Of a stretch of 52,797 bases of DNA, positions 26,453 to 37,291 are shown in pieces. Below the pieces are notes generated by a model. The model worked only from the letters and a program-made list of their open reading frames with translations. It was not told the DNA's origin and did not search any database. The position numbers and the translations under genes were made by a program. How positions within the stretch are numbered: the stretch's first letter is position 1; every line of letters begins with the position of its first letter. The DNA comes from Chloroflexota bacterium (GTDB lineage Bacteria; Chloroflexota; Limnocylindria; P2-11E): NCBI GenBank assembly GCA_005887995.1, contig VBJD01000027.1, positions 1 to 52,797 of the forward strand, in the 5' to 3' direction.

Positions 26453-27295
26453 TCAGTTCTCGGTCGTCGTCCAGAGACGCCACTCGCCGCTCTCGAAGAT
26501 CAGATAGCAGATGTATCCGGTCACGCGCGCCCCGTTCTGATCCGCGACGTCCGCGGAGTAGCGCACCTCGACGGTCGCGAAGCCTTGGTCCGACTCGACA
26601 ACGGGACCGATCGCCTGACGTCGCATCGCGGTGATGCGCCGACCGGTCGCGGCGGACTGCGTCTGCCACGCATCGACGAACTGCGCCGCGGTGTAGTTGT
26701 CGTGCACCGCGAGGCTCGTGACCGCGTACAGGGCGAGCGGATCGTCGGCGATGAGCGCGTGCTCCATCCGATCGAGGACGCTGCCGAGCGGCCCGGAGTC
26801 CGGCGGCCTCGCCGCGATCGTGTAGCTCTTCCCGTCTGCGCTGAAGATGACGTCAGCCGCGTGCGCGTCCGGATCGATCGCACCGCGGAGGGAGACCGTC
26901 ACCTTGCGGGTTGAACTTGCGCCGGTCTCGGTGTAATCCATGGAGCCGCCGTACGAGACCTGCATCGGTGGGGAGAGCGACGAGATCGTCGCACGCACCT
27001 CGAAGCCGCCGCCGTACACGCCGTTCTCGAGATCGACGTGGAAGTGGCCGCGGTCGACGGCGTTGGCGGCGAGCTCGATAGCGAGGCTGTTGCCCGTCGC
27101 GGGATCGCGGAAGGTCACGACGCGCGAGCTCGCGGTTGGCGACGGGGTCAGGTTCGGCGTGCTCACCGGGACGAAGGACACCGGGGCGAGTGTCGCCGGC
27201 GCGGCGATCGAAGGCGTGGGCGTCGCGCCGCCGCGCGCGATATCGCCGCACGACACGAAGAGCAACGCGACGGCGACGAGCGGCCCCGGCTTCAA
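26453..27295 (-). CDS. Putative lipoprotein, unknown function
   Basis: Protein of 280 residues. Translation probably begins at TTG 27295, which shares bases with the TGA of the acylase gene (TTGA). This gives a short hydrophobic leader and a lipobox ending at Cys (LLFVSC). A Thr/Pro/Ser-rich linker follows, then a beta-rich domain, then a C-terminal part (from about residue 170, DRMEHALIADDPLAL onward) resembling SnoaL/NTF2-like or Mce-associated folds. No named family is certain. Translational coupling with the acylase suggests the two act together outside the membrane. Confidence 0.7.
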   Translation of the reverse strand: MKPGPLVAVALLFVSCGDIARGGATPTPSIAAPATLAPVSFVPVSTPNLTPSPTASSRVVTFRDPATGNSLAIELAANAVDRGHFHVDLENGVYGGGFEVRATISSLSPPMQVSYGGSMDYTETGASSTRKVTVSLRGAIDPDAHAADVIFSADGKSYTIAARPPDSGPLGSVLDRMEHALIADDPLALYAVTSLAVHDNYTAAQFVDAWQTQSAATGRRITAMRRQAIGPVVESDQGFATVEVRYSADVADQNGARVTGYICYLIFESGEWRLWTTTEN

Positions 27296-29667
27296 CGCGG
27301 TCGCAGCACGAGGCGCCCTTCGACCTGGCCGATGCGATCCCGCGCGAGGGCCATCGGCTTGGTCTGCCCGTTCGCCCACAGCTGCATCTGGTCGCCCCAG
27401 TGCCGCGAGAAGGGCTGACCGCTCTGGCCGGTCGGGATGATCGACACCGATGCGTCCACGTCCGCTAGATCAACGATCTGACGCTCCGAAGCGTGACTGC
27501 GCACGCTAAACGGGCGCAAAAGCGAGTACGCGCCGTTGTTCGGCGAGTAGCCGTCACCGGCACGGCGCACCGGGCCGATGGTGAAGATCAGGTCGAGCGG
27601 CTTCGCCGCGGAGAGCGGGTGCTCGAACGCGACTGTGTGGAGATCGCCCCAGCGCCACTTCCCCACGTCGGCGCCAAGCTTCGCGACGAGGTCCTTCCCA
27701 GCCGCATCCAGCGCCGCGCCGGCGATCGCGTCGCGGCCGGTGACCCCGGGATCGCCGAGCTCGACGAACCACTGGCTCGTCGTGGACGCGATGAGCTGAT
27801 AGAGCGCGAACGTCATGCGGCCGTTCGACGCGTAGTCGTCGTAAAGGGCTGGTCCGAGCTTGTCGGCGAACACGAGGCGCGACATCTGGCCGAGCCACGC
27901 CTCGTAGATCGCGGCGCCTGTCGAATCGACGCCCAGCGAGCCGTCCCACTTCTGCACGATGCCCTGCAGCTGTTGACCGAGGGCGGTCGTGGGCCGCGAC
28001 GCGACGATCGCGTCGCGGTACCGCTGCACCGGAAGCGAGGTGTAGTCGTTCTGCAGTCGGCTCATCGCCACGATGTCCGCGCCGCGCGTCTGGTCGAGCA
28101 CCGACCGCAGATACGCGTAGCGGAATCCGGGATCCCATTCGCCCATGTATCCGGCGTCCGTCGCCGACTTCACCGGACGGTTGTTCGCGCTGAGGATCAC
28201 GCCGTCGGTCGGATCGAGCACGAACGGATTCGCGTCCGCGGGGAGAAGGCCACGCCACTCATTCGCGCCGGTCCAACCGGCGAGCGGCATGCGACCGTCG
28301 CCGGGGCGATCCGGCAGTCGGCCGACGAGCAGGTAGCCGACATGCCCCGCCGTGTCCGCGTAGCACGCTGAGAGTGTGGCTCCGCTGAAATCGGCCGCGG
28401 CTCTGCGGAACTCCTCGAAGCTGCGCGCGCGGTTCATCCCGAGCACCGCGTCGAGGGTCTTCGTCGCATCGAGCGCGGTCCAGCGCAGCGCGAACTGCGC
28501 CTTCTGACCCTGCAGGACCGGCGTAAGGATCGGGCCGTGCCGCGTGATCGTGACGTCGAGCAGGAACGGCTCGGCCTTGCCTTTGATCTTGATCGTCTCG
28601 CGCACGAACGTCGCCGGCTCGAAGCGACCCTGGAATTCGAAGCGCCGCAGATCGGTCGGATCCTGGTGCTCGACGAAGAGATCCTCGGTGTCCGCCAACG
28701 CGTACGTGAAGCTCCAGGCGATGTGGTCGTTGTGACCGATGACGACACCGGGGACACCGGGGATCGAGAAGCCGATGAGCGAGAGGTCCGCTGCGCTAAG
28801 ACCGATCTCGTACCAGATCGACGGATTGCGCACCGGCAGGTGTGGATCGCCCGCGAGGAGGGGCTTGGCGCTCGTCGTCTTCGCGCCCGCGAGCGCCCAG
28901 CAGTTCGAGCCCAGGCCGTCGCCGGCACCGGCGAGCACGGAGCGCAGCGAGGCAAGCCCCGGCACGCTGCTCGGGCTCACATCCGCTGCCACCTCGTCCC
29001 AGGCCGCACGGTCGTACGCGACGCTCACTCCCGGGTCGGGCATGAGCGTGGGAAGCGCGTCGAGCCCCAGGTGCTCGGCGATGCCCGCCCGCAGCAGCTC
29101 CTGCGGGTAGTTGCCCGCTGCGTCGTAGAGCTGGAGCTTCGACAGTGCGACGGTGTCGAGCGGGGTCCACGGCTCGGGCTTGTATCCGAGGACGAGGAAT
29201 TCGACCGGCAGGCTCTCGCCGTGCTGCTCGAGGAACTTGTTGACGCCATCGGCGTAGGCCTCGATGAGCGCACGCGTCTCGCCCGTCATGACCGTGAGGT
29301 CGAGCGCGGCCGCACGTGCGAGCCCGATGGTGCGTAGGAGCTTGTCCGATTCGAGTCCCGGATCACCGAGCACCTCGGCCAGACGTCCGGTGGCGGCGCG
29401 CCGGTAGATGTCCATCTGCCAGAGGCGGTCCTGCGCCGTGACGTAGCCCTGAAGGAAGGCGAGGTCGTGCATGTCGTTCGCGAAGATGTGCGGCACTCCG
29501 AACCCATCGCGAAGCACCTCGGCACGCTCGTGCAGTCCGAGCAAACGCTCATCGCCATCGACCGTCGGCAGCGGTCGTAGGAACGCGAGGCCGAACGTCG
29601 TGAGGACCGTGCCGACGACGAGGAGCAGGATCGCGCCCCCGACGATGAGTCGGCGGTGCCGCCTCAC
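27292..29667 (-). CDS. Penicillin acylase family N-terminal nucleophile hydrolase
   Basis: Amidase of 791 residues, made as a proenzyme and cut into alpha and beta chains. An N-terminal hydrophobic helix (about 8-30) anchors or exports it. The predicted nucleophile is Ser254 in GLGSNCWAL, which becomes the N-terminus of the beta chain. Family hallmarks are RDGFGVPHIFANDMHDLAFLQGY, AGDPHLP and VPGVVIGHNDHIAWSFTY. Real substrates of this family range from beta-lactams to acyl-homoserine lactones and acylated peptides, and cannot be told apart here. The GTG start lies 1 base after the biotin carrier stop. Confidence 0.9.
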   Translation of the reverse strand: MRRHRRLIVGGAILLLVVGTVLTTFGLAFLRPLPTVDGDERLLGLHERAEVLRDGFGVPHIFANDMHDLAFLQGYVTAQDRLWQMDIYRRAATGRLAEVLGDPGLESDKLLRTIGLARAAALDLTVMTGETRALIEAYADGVNKFLEQHGESLPVEFLVLGYKPEPWTPLDTVALSKLQLYDAAGNYPQELLRAGIAEHLGLDALPTLMPDPGVSVAYDRAAWDEVAADVSPSSVPGLASLRSVLAGAGDGLGSNCWALAGAKTTSAKPLLAGDPHLPVRNPSIWYEIGLSAADLSLIGFSIPGVPGVVIGHNDHIAWSFTYALADTEDLFVEHQDPTDLRRFEFQGRFEPATFVRETIKIKGKAEPFLLDVTITRHGPILTPVLQGQKAQFALRWTALDATKTLDAVLGMNRARSFEEFRRAAADFSGATLSACYADTAGHVGYLLVGRLPDRPGDGRMPLAGWTGANEWRGLLPADANPFVLDPTDGVILSANNRPVKSATDAGYMGEWDPGFRYAYLRSVLDQTRGADIVAMSRLQNDYTSLPVQRYRDAIVASRPTTALGQQLQGIVQKWDGSLGVDSTGAAIYEAWLGQMSRLVFADKLGPALYDDYASNGRMTFALYQLIASTTSQWFVELGDPGVTGRDAIAGAALDAAGKDLVAKLGADVGKWRWGDLHTVAFEHPLSAAKPLDLIFTIGPVRRAGDGYSPNNGAYSLLRPFSVRSHASERQIVDLADVDASVSIIPTGQSGQPFSRHWGDQMQLWANGQTKPMALARDRIGQVEGRLVLRPR

Positions 29668-29668
29668 G

Positions 29669-30166
29669 TCAGTCGACCTCGCTGAGCACGACGAGCAGGG
29701 CGCCGCCCTCGACCTTCGTGCCCGCGCGCGCCGCGAGCTTCGTCACGCGCGCACGCGCCGGCGCTCGGATCTCGTTCTCCATCTTCATCGCCTCGAGCGT
29801 CACGATGGGTGCGTCGCGATCGACGACGTCCCCTTCGCGCACGTGCACCGCGCGGAGCAGGCCGGGCATCGGCGCGCGCAGCTCGCGGCGCCCGCTCGCC
29901 TGCGCACGGGCATTCGGCGACATCGCGAGCGCGCGCTCGTCGATCGCGGATGCCGCGGTCTCTGTGCCGTCGACGAGCAGTCGCATCGGATCCCATGTGA
30001 GGACGGTCACCTCGTGAGTGCGGCCGTCGATGGCGATCCGCCACTGACGTCCGCGCACCACCTCGTCGGCCGTCGCGGCCACCGCTTCGCCGCCGATGAG
30101 GAAGCGGCCCGACGCGTCGACGTCGACGATGAAGTCGCGGTCCGCGACAGCCACCTCGTACCTCAT
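29669..30166 (-). CDS. Biotin carboxyl carrier protein of acyl-CoA carboxylase
   Basis: Carrier of 165 residues that swings carboxybiotin between the carboxylase and the transferase. The C-terminal biotinyl domain has Lys128 in the EAMKMEN motif, preceded by APMPG. The first 90 residues form a less conserved linker domain. The start is the ATG at 30166 (MRYEVAV), overlapping the carboxylase stop by 4 bases; the longer frame upstream is shadow. Confidence 0.93.
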   Translation of the reverse strand: MRYEVAVADRDFIVDVDASGRFLIGGEAVAATADEVVRGRQWRIAIDGRTHEVTVLTWDPMRLLVDGTETAASAIDERALAMSPNARAQASGRRELRAPMPGLLRAVHVREGDVVDRDAPIVTLEAMKMENEIRAPARARVTKLAARAGTKVEGGALLVVLSEVD

Positions 30167-31656
30167 CGCAGCGCATCCTCTCGCGCGGCAAGCTGCCACG
30201 CGGTCGCGACGCCGTTGCCGTGCGCGACCTGTGGGCGCCGGCGGGCGAGCACAGCGGCGATCGCCGCCGCGGTCGCGGCGCTCGGCTCGAGCTCAGGCGA
30301 TGCGCGCCCGTCCCAGTGCGAGGCGACGTAGCCCGTGTCGTAGCGCCCCGCGAGGAAATCCGGATCGCGCAGGACGTGCGCGTGGAACGAGAGGCTTGTC
30401 AGCAGCCCGGCCACGATCGTCTCGTTCACTGCCCGGCGCGCGCGCGCGATCGCCTCCGCGCGGTCCCGCCCGGAGACGATGATCTTTGCGAGCAGCGGGT
30501 CGTACTCCGTCGGGATGCGCGCGCCTTCGAAGAGCGCGTGATCGACGCGCACGCCGGGTCCCGACGGCAATCGCAGGAGCTCGATCACGCCGCTGGACGG
30601 CACGAAGCCAGCGCGCGCATCTTCCGCGGTGACGCGTAGCTCGACGGCCGCGCCCCTCCGCGTGACGTCGCCCTGCGCGAACGGAACGCGCTCACCCGCG
30701 GCGACCTGGAACTGCAGCGCGACGAGATCGAGTCCGGTCACGGCTTCAGTCACCGGGTGTTCGACCTGAAGGCGCGTGTTCACCTCGAGGAAGTGGAAGG
30801 CACCCGTGCGATCGACGAGGAACTCCACGGTGCCGGCGTTGCGATACTGCGCCGCGCGGGCGATGCGCACCGCCGCGTCGCCGAGACGCGCGCGCAGCGC
30901 ATCGTCGACCGCCGGGCCCGGCGACTCCTCGATCATCTTCTGATGACGCCGCTGCACGGAGCAGTCGCGTTCGCCGAGCCAGACGACTGCCCCGTGCGCG
31001 TCGGCGAGGATCTGCATCTCGACGTGACGCGCGTTCTCGACGAGCCGCTCGACGAAGAGCGACGCGTCGCCGAACGCACCTGCCGCCTCGCCCGACGCGA
31101 GCCGCCACGCCGCATCGAGCTCCGCCTCATCGCGCACGACGCGCATACCCTTGCCACCGCCGCCACCCGCGGCCTTGAGCATCAGCGGGAAACCGATGCG
31201 GCGCGTGGCCTCGCGGGCGCCACTCAGATCGCGGAGCGGTTCGTTCGTGCCCTCGGCGATCGGGACGCCAGCCTCGGCGGCGAGTCGCCGCGCGCGGATC
31301 TTGTCGCCGAGCAGCCGCTGCACGTCGGCTGGCGGCCCCACGAAGGCCATTCCCGCCTCGGCGACCGCCTTCGCGAAGTTCGCGTTCTCTGAGAGAAATC
31401 CGTAGCCGGGATGCACCGCGTCGCAGGATGAGCGGCGCGCGACCTCGATGAGCTTGTCGATCGCAAGGTAGCTCTCGCGCGGCGCGGCGGGCCCGATGGG
31501 GTACGCCTCGTCGGCGAGACGTACGTGGAGCGCATCGCGGTCCGCATCGCTGTACACCGCCACGGCGGACATCCCGAGATCGCGGCAGGCACGGATGACG
31601 CGGACCGCGATCTCGCCGCGGTTCGCGACGAGGATCTTGCGGAAGGGGGCCGTCAG
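30163..31656 (-). CDS. Biotin carboxylase subunit of acyl-CoA (propionyl-CoA) carboxylase
   Basis: ATP-dependent carboxylation of biotin; about 497 residues. Clear motifs: FRKILVANRGEIAVRVIRAC, HPGYGFLSEN, the ATP-grasp Gly loop KAAGGGGGKGMR, and EVNTRLQVEHPVTEA at the catalytic site. The start is unusual: no ATG, GTG or TTG exists in frame near the conserved N-terminus. The best candidate is a CTG at 31656, just past the preceding stop. The next ATG would delete the first conserved residues. The biotin carrier gene overlaps its 3' end and the transferase lies upstream. Confidence 0.9.
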   Translation of the reverse strand: MTAPFRKILVANRGEIAVRVIRACRDLGMSAVAVYSDADRDALHVRLADEAYPIGPAAPRESYLAIDKLIEVARRSSCDAVHPGYGFLSENANFAKAVAEAGMAFVGPPADVQRLLGDKIRARRLAAEAGVPIAEGTNEPLRDLSGAREATRRIGFPLMLKAAGGGGGKGMRVVRDEAELDAAWRLASGEAAGAFGDASLFVERLVENARHVEMQILADAHGAVVWLGERDCSVQRRHQKMIEESPGPAVDDALRARLGDAAVRIARAAQYRNAGTVEFLVDRTGAFHFLEVNTRLQVEHPVTEAVTGLDLVALQFQVAAGERVPFAQGDVTRRGAAVELRVTAEDARAGFVPSSGVIELLRLPSGPGVRVDHALFEGARIPTEYDPLLAKIIVSGRDRAEAIARARRAVNETIVAGLLTSLSFHAHVLRDPDFLAGRYDTGYVASHWDGRASPELEPSAATAAAIAAVLARRRPQVAHGNGVATAWQLAAREDALR

Positions 31657-31657
31657 C

Positions 31658-31999
31658 TCAGGACCGCTCGCCTGCGGCCCATCGCGGTGGCCGCGCGTAG
31701 GCGTCGTCCCAGCGGCCGTACTCGCCGTCGATCCATTCGGGGTCGGCGTCGAGGCACGCGCGCATTCGTTGGTAGAAGGCGTCCTGCTCCGGCGAGTTCG
31801 CGTTCTGCATGTACGTCTCGCGGCTCGTGAATCGCACGACAAGGCAGGCACATCCCTCTTCCCTGTCCTCCCACAGGATCTCGGAGCCGAGGTAGCCGAT
31901 CGCGCGCTTGCGATCGCGATCGTCCCACTCCTTGCCGAGCGCGAAGAAGTCGCGCAGCTTGTCCTTCCGGACCTTGAATCGCGCGATCGTCCCGTACAT
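31658..31999 (-). CDS. Small protein, possible dimeric alpha/beta-barrel (antibiotic monooxygenase-like)
   Basis: Protein of 113 residues between the two carboxylase genes. It starts MYGTIARFKVRKDKLRDF, a pattern of a beta strand and amphipathic helix seen in ABM-type or stress-responsive A/B-barrel proteins, and contains a second strand-helix unit (ACLVVRFTSRETYMQNANSP). The family call is tentative. Its place inside the carboxylase operon is unusual and may mark a link to acyl-CoA metabolism. Confidence 0.6.
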   Translation of the reverse strand: MYGTIARFKVRKDKLRDFFALGKEWDDRDRKRAIGYLGSEILWEDREEGCACLVVRFTSRETYMQNANSPEQDAFYQRMRACLDADPEWIDGEYGRWDDAYARPPRWAAGERS

Positions 32000-32012
32000 C
32001 GCTGCCCTCCCT

Positions 32013-33554
<1,542 letters not shown>

Positions 33555-33602
33555 ATGCGCGTCGAGGATAGGCGCGGCGCGGCAGATGCATGCTTCCCCT
33601 CC
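33555..33602. promoter_or_regulatory. Divergent promoter region between pccB and the oxidase operon
   Basis: Only about 50-85 bases separate the two opposing start codons, so promoters for both operons must overlap each other or the 5' ends of the genes. No -35/-10 pair could be assigned with confidence, and no clear ribosome site precedes the oxidase gene. Confidence 0.35.
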
Positions 33603-36092
33603 GTGCGGCTTGCCGCCGATGCCGGCGTTCCCTCACTCGTGCGCGGACTCGAGCGCGTCTGGGAGAGCGCGCACGACGAGGCCGGCTGGGTCACGACCAC
33701 CGACCACAAGAAGATCGGCGCGCGCTACATCGCGACGGCGTTCGTGTTCTTCATCCTCGGTGGGATCGAGGCACTGGTGATGCGAGCGCAGCTCGCGCTG
33801 CCCGGGCAGGCGCTCGTCGACCCAGCGACCTACGACGGCCTCTTCACGATGCACGGGACGACGATGATCTTCCTCTTCGCGACGCCCATGCTCTCCGGGT
33901 TCGGCAACTACCTCGTCCCGCTCATGATCGGCGCGCGCGACATGGCGTTCCCACGTCTCAACGCCTTCGGTTACTGGGTCTTCGTGCTCGCCGGTCTACT
34001 CATGTACCTGAGCTTCCCGGCCTCATCGCTACCGCAGAACGGCTGGTTCGCGTACACGCCGCTCAGCGGTCCGGCCTACTCGCCTGAGAGCGGCATCGAC
34101 TTCTGGTCGCTCGGGCTGATCTTCCTGGGCATCGCGACGACGGTGGGCGGGATCAATTTCATCGTCACGATCGCGAAGCTGCGCGCCCCGGGCATGTCCG
34201 TGGATCGCATGCCGCTCTTCGTGTGGAACATCCTCGTCACCGCGATCGCGATGGTCTTCGCGATCCCCTCGCTCACCGTTGCCGCGGCCCTTCTCGAGCT
34301 CGATCGCTACATCGGCACGCACTTCTACGATCCCGCCGGCGGTGGCAATCCGCTGCTCTGGCAGCACCTCTTCTGGATCTTCGGCCATCCCGACGTCTAC
34401 ATCATCTTCATGCCCGCGGCGGGGATGGTGTCGTCGATCCTGCCGGTCTTCGTGCGGCGCCCGATCGTGGGCTATCCGGCGCTCGTGCTCGCGAGCGTCC
34501 TGACGATCGCGATCGGGTTCGGCGTGTGGGCGCATCACATGTTCGCGGTCGGTCTTCCCGTGCAGGCACTCGGGTTCTTCAGCGCGGCGAGCATGCTCAT
34601 CGCGATCCCGGCCGGGCTTCAGATGGCCGCGTGGATCGCGACGATCTGGGCCGGCCGGGCGCTGTGGTCCACCGCGTTCCTCTTCGCCGTGGGCTTCATC
34701 GTCCTCTTCCTCCTTGGCGGGCTCACCGGCGTGATGCTCGGTGCGCTGCCATTCGACTGGCAGGTGACGGACTCGTACTTTGTCGTGGCGCACTTCCATT
34801 ACGTGCTCTTTGGCGGGATGGTGTTCCCGCTCTTCGGCGCCTTCTACTACTGGTTCCCGAAGATGAGCGGACGGCTCCTCGACGAGCGCCTCGGCGTCGC
34901 CAACTTCGTGACGATGTTCGTCGGCTTCAACCTCGCGTTCTTCCCGATGCACATTGCCGGGATGCTCGGCATGCCGCGACGCGTGTACACGTACCCGGGC
35001 GGGAGCGCGCTCGACGCGCTGAATCTCCTCTCGACCGCGGGGTCGTTCCTCATCGCGGTGTCCGTGGTCATCTTCATCGCGAACTGGGCGTGGGCGAGCC
35101 GGCGCGGCCATGTCGCGGGCGCCGACCCGTGGGCGTCCAACACGCTCGAGTGGGCGACCGCGTCGCCGCCTCCCGTCTACAACTTCGATCGCATCCCGAT
35201 GGTCCGCTCGCGCGACCCCTTGTGGGACAAGCGGACGCCGCGGACAGCGAGCGAGCCGGCCGACCTCGCGACGTCGCGGCGCCAGACGTTCGGGACGTCT
35301 CCCATCGAAGCGCGCGCCGAGACCTATCTGCGCATGCCGATGGACTCGCTCGCGCCGGCGCTGGCCGCGGCGGCGCTCTTCGTGCTGTTCGCCGGTCTGC
35401 TCCTCAAGTTCCTCGTCGTCGTCGCGCTGGGTGCCGTGCTCGTCATCGCGGCGGTCGTCCTGTGGCTGTGGCCCACGCGCGAGGTCAGGGGCGCGCACCT
35501 GCCGATCGATGACGCGCCACGCGCGATCGAGCCCGGTCGCGCGCCAGGCTGGTGGGGAGTCGCTCTTCTCGTCGGCACCGACGCGACGATGTTCGTCGCG
35601 CTGCTTGCGAGCTACTTCTACCTCGGCTTCGCCGCGAATGCGTCTTGGCCCCCACCCGAGATCGAGCGCCCAAAGCTCCTGATGCCGCTCATCGGATCAG
35701 CGCTCCTGCTCGGGAGCAGCGCGCCGATCGCCTGGGCCGAACGGGCCATCGCGCGTGGCGACCGCACGCGTCTGCTCATCGGCCTCGTGGTGGGTTGGCT
35801 GATGAGCGCGGCCTTCCTCACCGTGCAGGGCTTCGAATACCTCCAGAAGACCTTCGCGCCACAGACGAACGCATATGGGTCGCTCTTCTTCACGATCACC
35901 TCGTTCCACGGGCTGCACGTCGTCTCCGCGCTCGTGCTCGTCGCCGTGCTCGTCGCACGCGGACTGCGGGGTCAGTTCAGCAGAGACCGGCACCTCGCTG
36001 TCCAGAACGTCGCTCTCTGGTGGCACTTCGTCGGCGGCGCATGGGTCGCGATCTTCGCGGCGCTGTACCTCTCCGCGCAGGTGCTGCGGTGA
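33603..36092 (+). CDS. Cytochrome c oxidase subunit I/III fusion (caa3-like)
   Basis: Core of a heme-copper oxidase, about 829 residues. Residues 1 to about 560 are subunit I: heme a ligand His84 (FTMHGTT), CuB ligand His262 with Tyr266, CuB pair His311-312 (AHHMF), and heme ligands His397 and His399 ([10 protein letters not shown]). The residue after His-Pro is Asp264, where type A1 enzymes usually have Glu (HPEVY). Residues from about 640 ([15 protein letters not shown]) are subunit III, with [13 protein letters not shown] near the end. Such a fusion is known in Thermus caa3 oxidase. The start is uncertain (GTG 33603 or 33639); an ATG at 33555 directly abuts the pccB start. Confidence 0.93.
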   Translation: MRLAADAGVPSLVRGLERVWESAHDEAGWVTTTDHKKIGARYIATAFVFFILGGIEALVMRAQLALPGQALVDPATYDGLFTMHGTTMIFLFATPMLSGFGNYLVPLMIGARDMAFPRLNAFGYWVFVLAGLLMYLSFPASSLPQNGWFAYTPLSGPAYSPESGIDFWSLGLIFLGIATTVGGINFIVTIAKLRAPGMSVDRMPLFVWNILVTAIAMVFAIPSLTVAAALLELDRYIGTHFYDPAGGGNPLLWQHLFWIFGHPDVYIIFMPAAGMVSSILPVFVRRPIVGYPALVLASVLTIAIGFGVWAHHMFAVGLPVQALGFFSAASMLIAIPAGLQMAAWIATIWAGRALWSTAFLFAVGFIVLFLLGGLTGVMLGALPFDWQVTDSYFVVAHFHYVLFGGMVFPLFGAFYYWFPKMSGRLLDERLGVANFVTMFVGFNLAFFPMHIAGMLGMPRRVYTYPGGSALDALNLLSTAGSFLIAVSVVIFIANWAWASRRGHVAGADPWASNTLEWATASPPPVYNFDRIPMVRSRDPLWDKRTPRTASEPADLATSRRQTFGTSPIEARAETYLRMPMDSLAPALAAAALFVLFAGLLLKFLVVVALGAVLVIAAVVLWLWPTREVRGAHLPIDDAPRAIEPGRAPGWWGVALLVGTDATMFVALLASYFYLGFAANASWPPPEIERPKLLMPLIGSALLLGSSAPIAWAERAIARGDRTRLLIGLVVGWLMSAAFLTVQGFEYLQKTFAPQTNAYGSLFFTITSFHGLHVVSALVLVAVLVARGLRGQFSRDRHLAVQNVALWWHFVGGAWVAIFAALYLSAQVLR

Positions 36093-36403
36093 ACCGCGAT
36101 CGCCTCCTCTGGCTCTGCGTCGCCACGCCGATCACCGCGTGGGCCGCGCAGCTGCTCCTCGCGTACTTCCTCGCGTCGCTCGCGTGTTTCAAAGGCATCG
36201 CATTGCCGGTGGCATCGCATCTGGTGACCGTCGCTGCCTTGATCGCGACGGTCGGCGCACTGCTCGTCACGCGGCGCATCCGCAGCGATCTGGGGGCCGG
36301 CGGTGCGTTCCTCGCCTCAGTAAGCGCATTGGGCGCGGCCGTTCTCCTTGTTGGCATCGCGCTCGGCGAGCTCGCACTGCTGTTCGTTCGAGGCTGCGCG
36401 TGA
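36089..36403 (+). CDS. Small three-helix membrane protein of the oxidase operon
   Basis: Protein of 104 residues with three hydrophobic segments (about 8-30, 42-58 and 72-98) and two Cys residues (LACFKG and the C-terminal GCA). GTG start overlapping the oxidase stop by 4 bases (GTGA), and a GTGA overlap with coxB at its end. Tight coupling suggests an assembly factor or a small subunit of the oxidase. No family was recognised. Confidence 0.75.
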   Translation: MNRDRLLWLCVATPITAWAAQLLLAYFLASLACFKGIALPVASHLVTVAALIATVGALLVTRRIRSDLGAGGAFLASVSALGAAVLLVGIALGELALLFVRGCA

Positions 36404-37290
36404 GCGGACTGGGCGGGGCGTCCTCGGTGGTCACGCCGTTCCTGGTGCTCACGTTCGCCCTCGCGGCGAGCGTCTGCGTCGTCGTCCTCGTCGCGCTCGC
36501 GCTCGCGCTTTCGCGCACGCCGACGATCGACCTCGCGAGCGATCTCGGGCTGCGACTGGTTCTCGTCGTCGGTGGCGCGGTCCCTGCGGCGATCGTCGCC
36601 CTGTATCTCGTCGCGTCGCTGCTCGCCGCGTCCGCGCTCGCCGCGCCGGCGGCCGCATCCGTGAGCGTCGACGTCATCGGCCATCAGTGGTGGTGGGAAT
36701 TCCGCTACGGCGACGTCGCGACCGCGAACGAACTGCACATCCCGGTCGGCGAGCGGATCGAGCTGCGCCTCATCTCCGCCGATGTCATCCACAGCTTCTG
36801 GGTCCCGGATCTCCAGGGGAAGACCGACGCACTTCCGAGTCAGACGAACCGTATGTGGCTCCTCGCGGAGAAGGCCGGCCGGTACGACGGCGTGTGCGCT
36901 GAGTTCTGCGGTGTGCAGCACGCGTGGATGCGCCTGGTGGTCGTCGCCGAGCCGCGCTCCGATTTCGACCGATGGCTGGCGCGCCAGGGCGAGCCGCGTC
37001 GTACGGGAAGCGGCGTGGCCGCGGAGGGAGAGCGAATCTTCGACATGCACGTGTGCGCGAGCTGCCACACGATCCGAGGCTCGGCGGCGAACGGGAAGGT
37101 CGGTCCGGATCTGACACATCTGGCATCGCGCTCGCTGCTCGGCGCAGGTGTGCTCCCGAACAACACCGGCACGCTCCGCGCGTGGCTCGCCGATCCCGCG
37201 CACTTCAAACCGGGCGTGTTGATGCCGAACGTATCGCTCAGCGACACCGAGCTCGACGCGCTCGTCGCGTACCTCGGATCGCTGGACTGA
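36400..37290 (+). CDS. coxB: Cytochrome c oxidase subunit II with C-terminal cytochrome c domain
   Basis: Electron entry subunit of 296 residues. Two membrane helices near 12-37 and 50-80 are followed by the cupredoxin domain. The CuA ligands are visible: His131, Cys166, Glu168, Cys170, His174 and Met177 (CAEFCGVQHAWM). A cytochrome c domain begins near 205 with Cys219, Cys222, His223 (CASCH) and the probable axial Met275 (GVLMPN). The CoxB-cytochrome c fusion marks a caa3-type enzyme, and here it follows subunit I/III, not precedes it. GTG start in a GTGA overlap. Confidence 0.95.
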   Translation: MSGLGGASSVVTPFLVLTFALAASVCVVVLVALALALSRTPTIDLASDLGLRLVLVVGGAVPAAIVALYLVASLLAASALAAPAAASVSVDVIGHQWWWEFRYGDVATANELHIPVGERIELRLISADVIHSFWVPDLQGKTDALPSQTNRMWLLAEKAGRYDGVCAEFCGVQHAWMRLVVVAEPRSDFDRWLARQGEPRRTGSGVAAEGERIFDMHVCASCHTIRGSAANGKVGPDLTHLASRSLLGAGVLPNNTGTLRAWLADPAHFKPGVLMPNVSLSDTELDALVAYLGSLD

Positions 37291-37291
37291 C

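Noticed and set aside
34029..35498. 489-codon minus-strand frame over the oxidase gene
   Set aside because: Extremely charged translation, antisense to the heme-copper oxidase core with all metal ligands on the plus strand.
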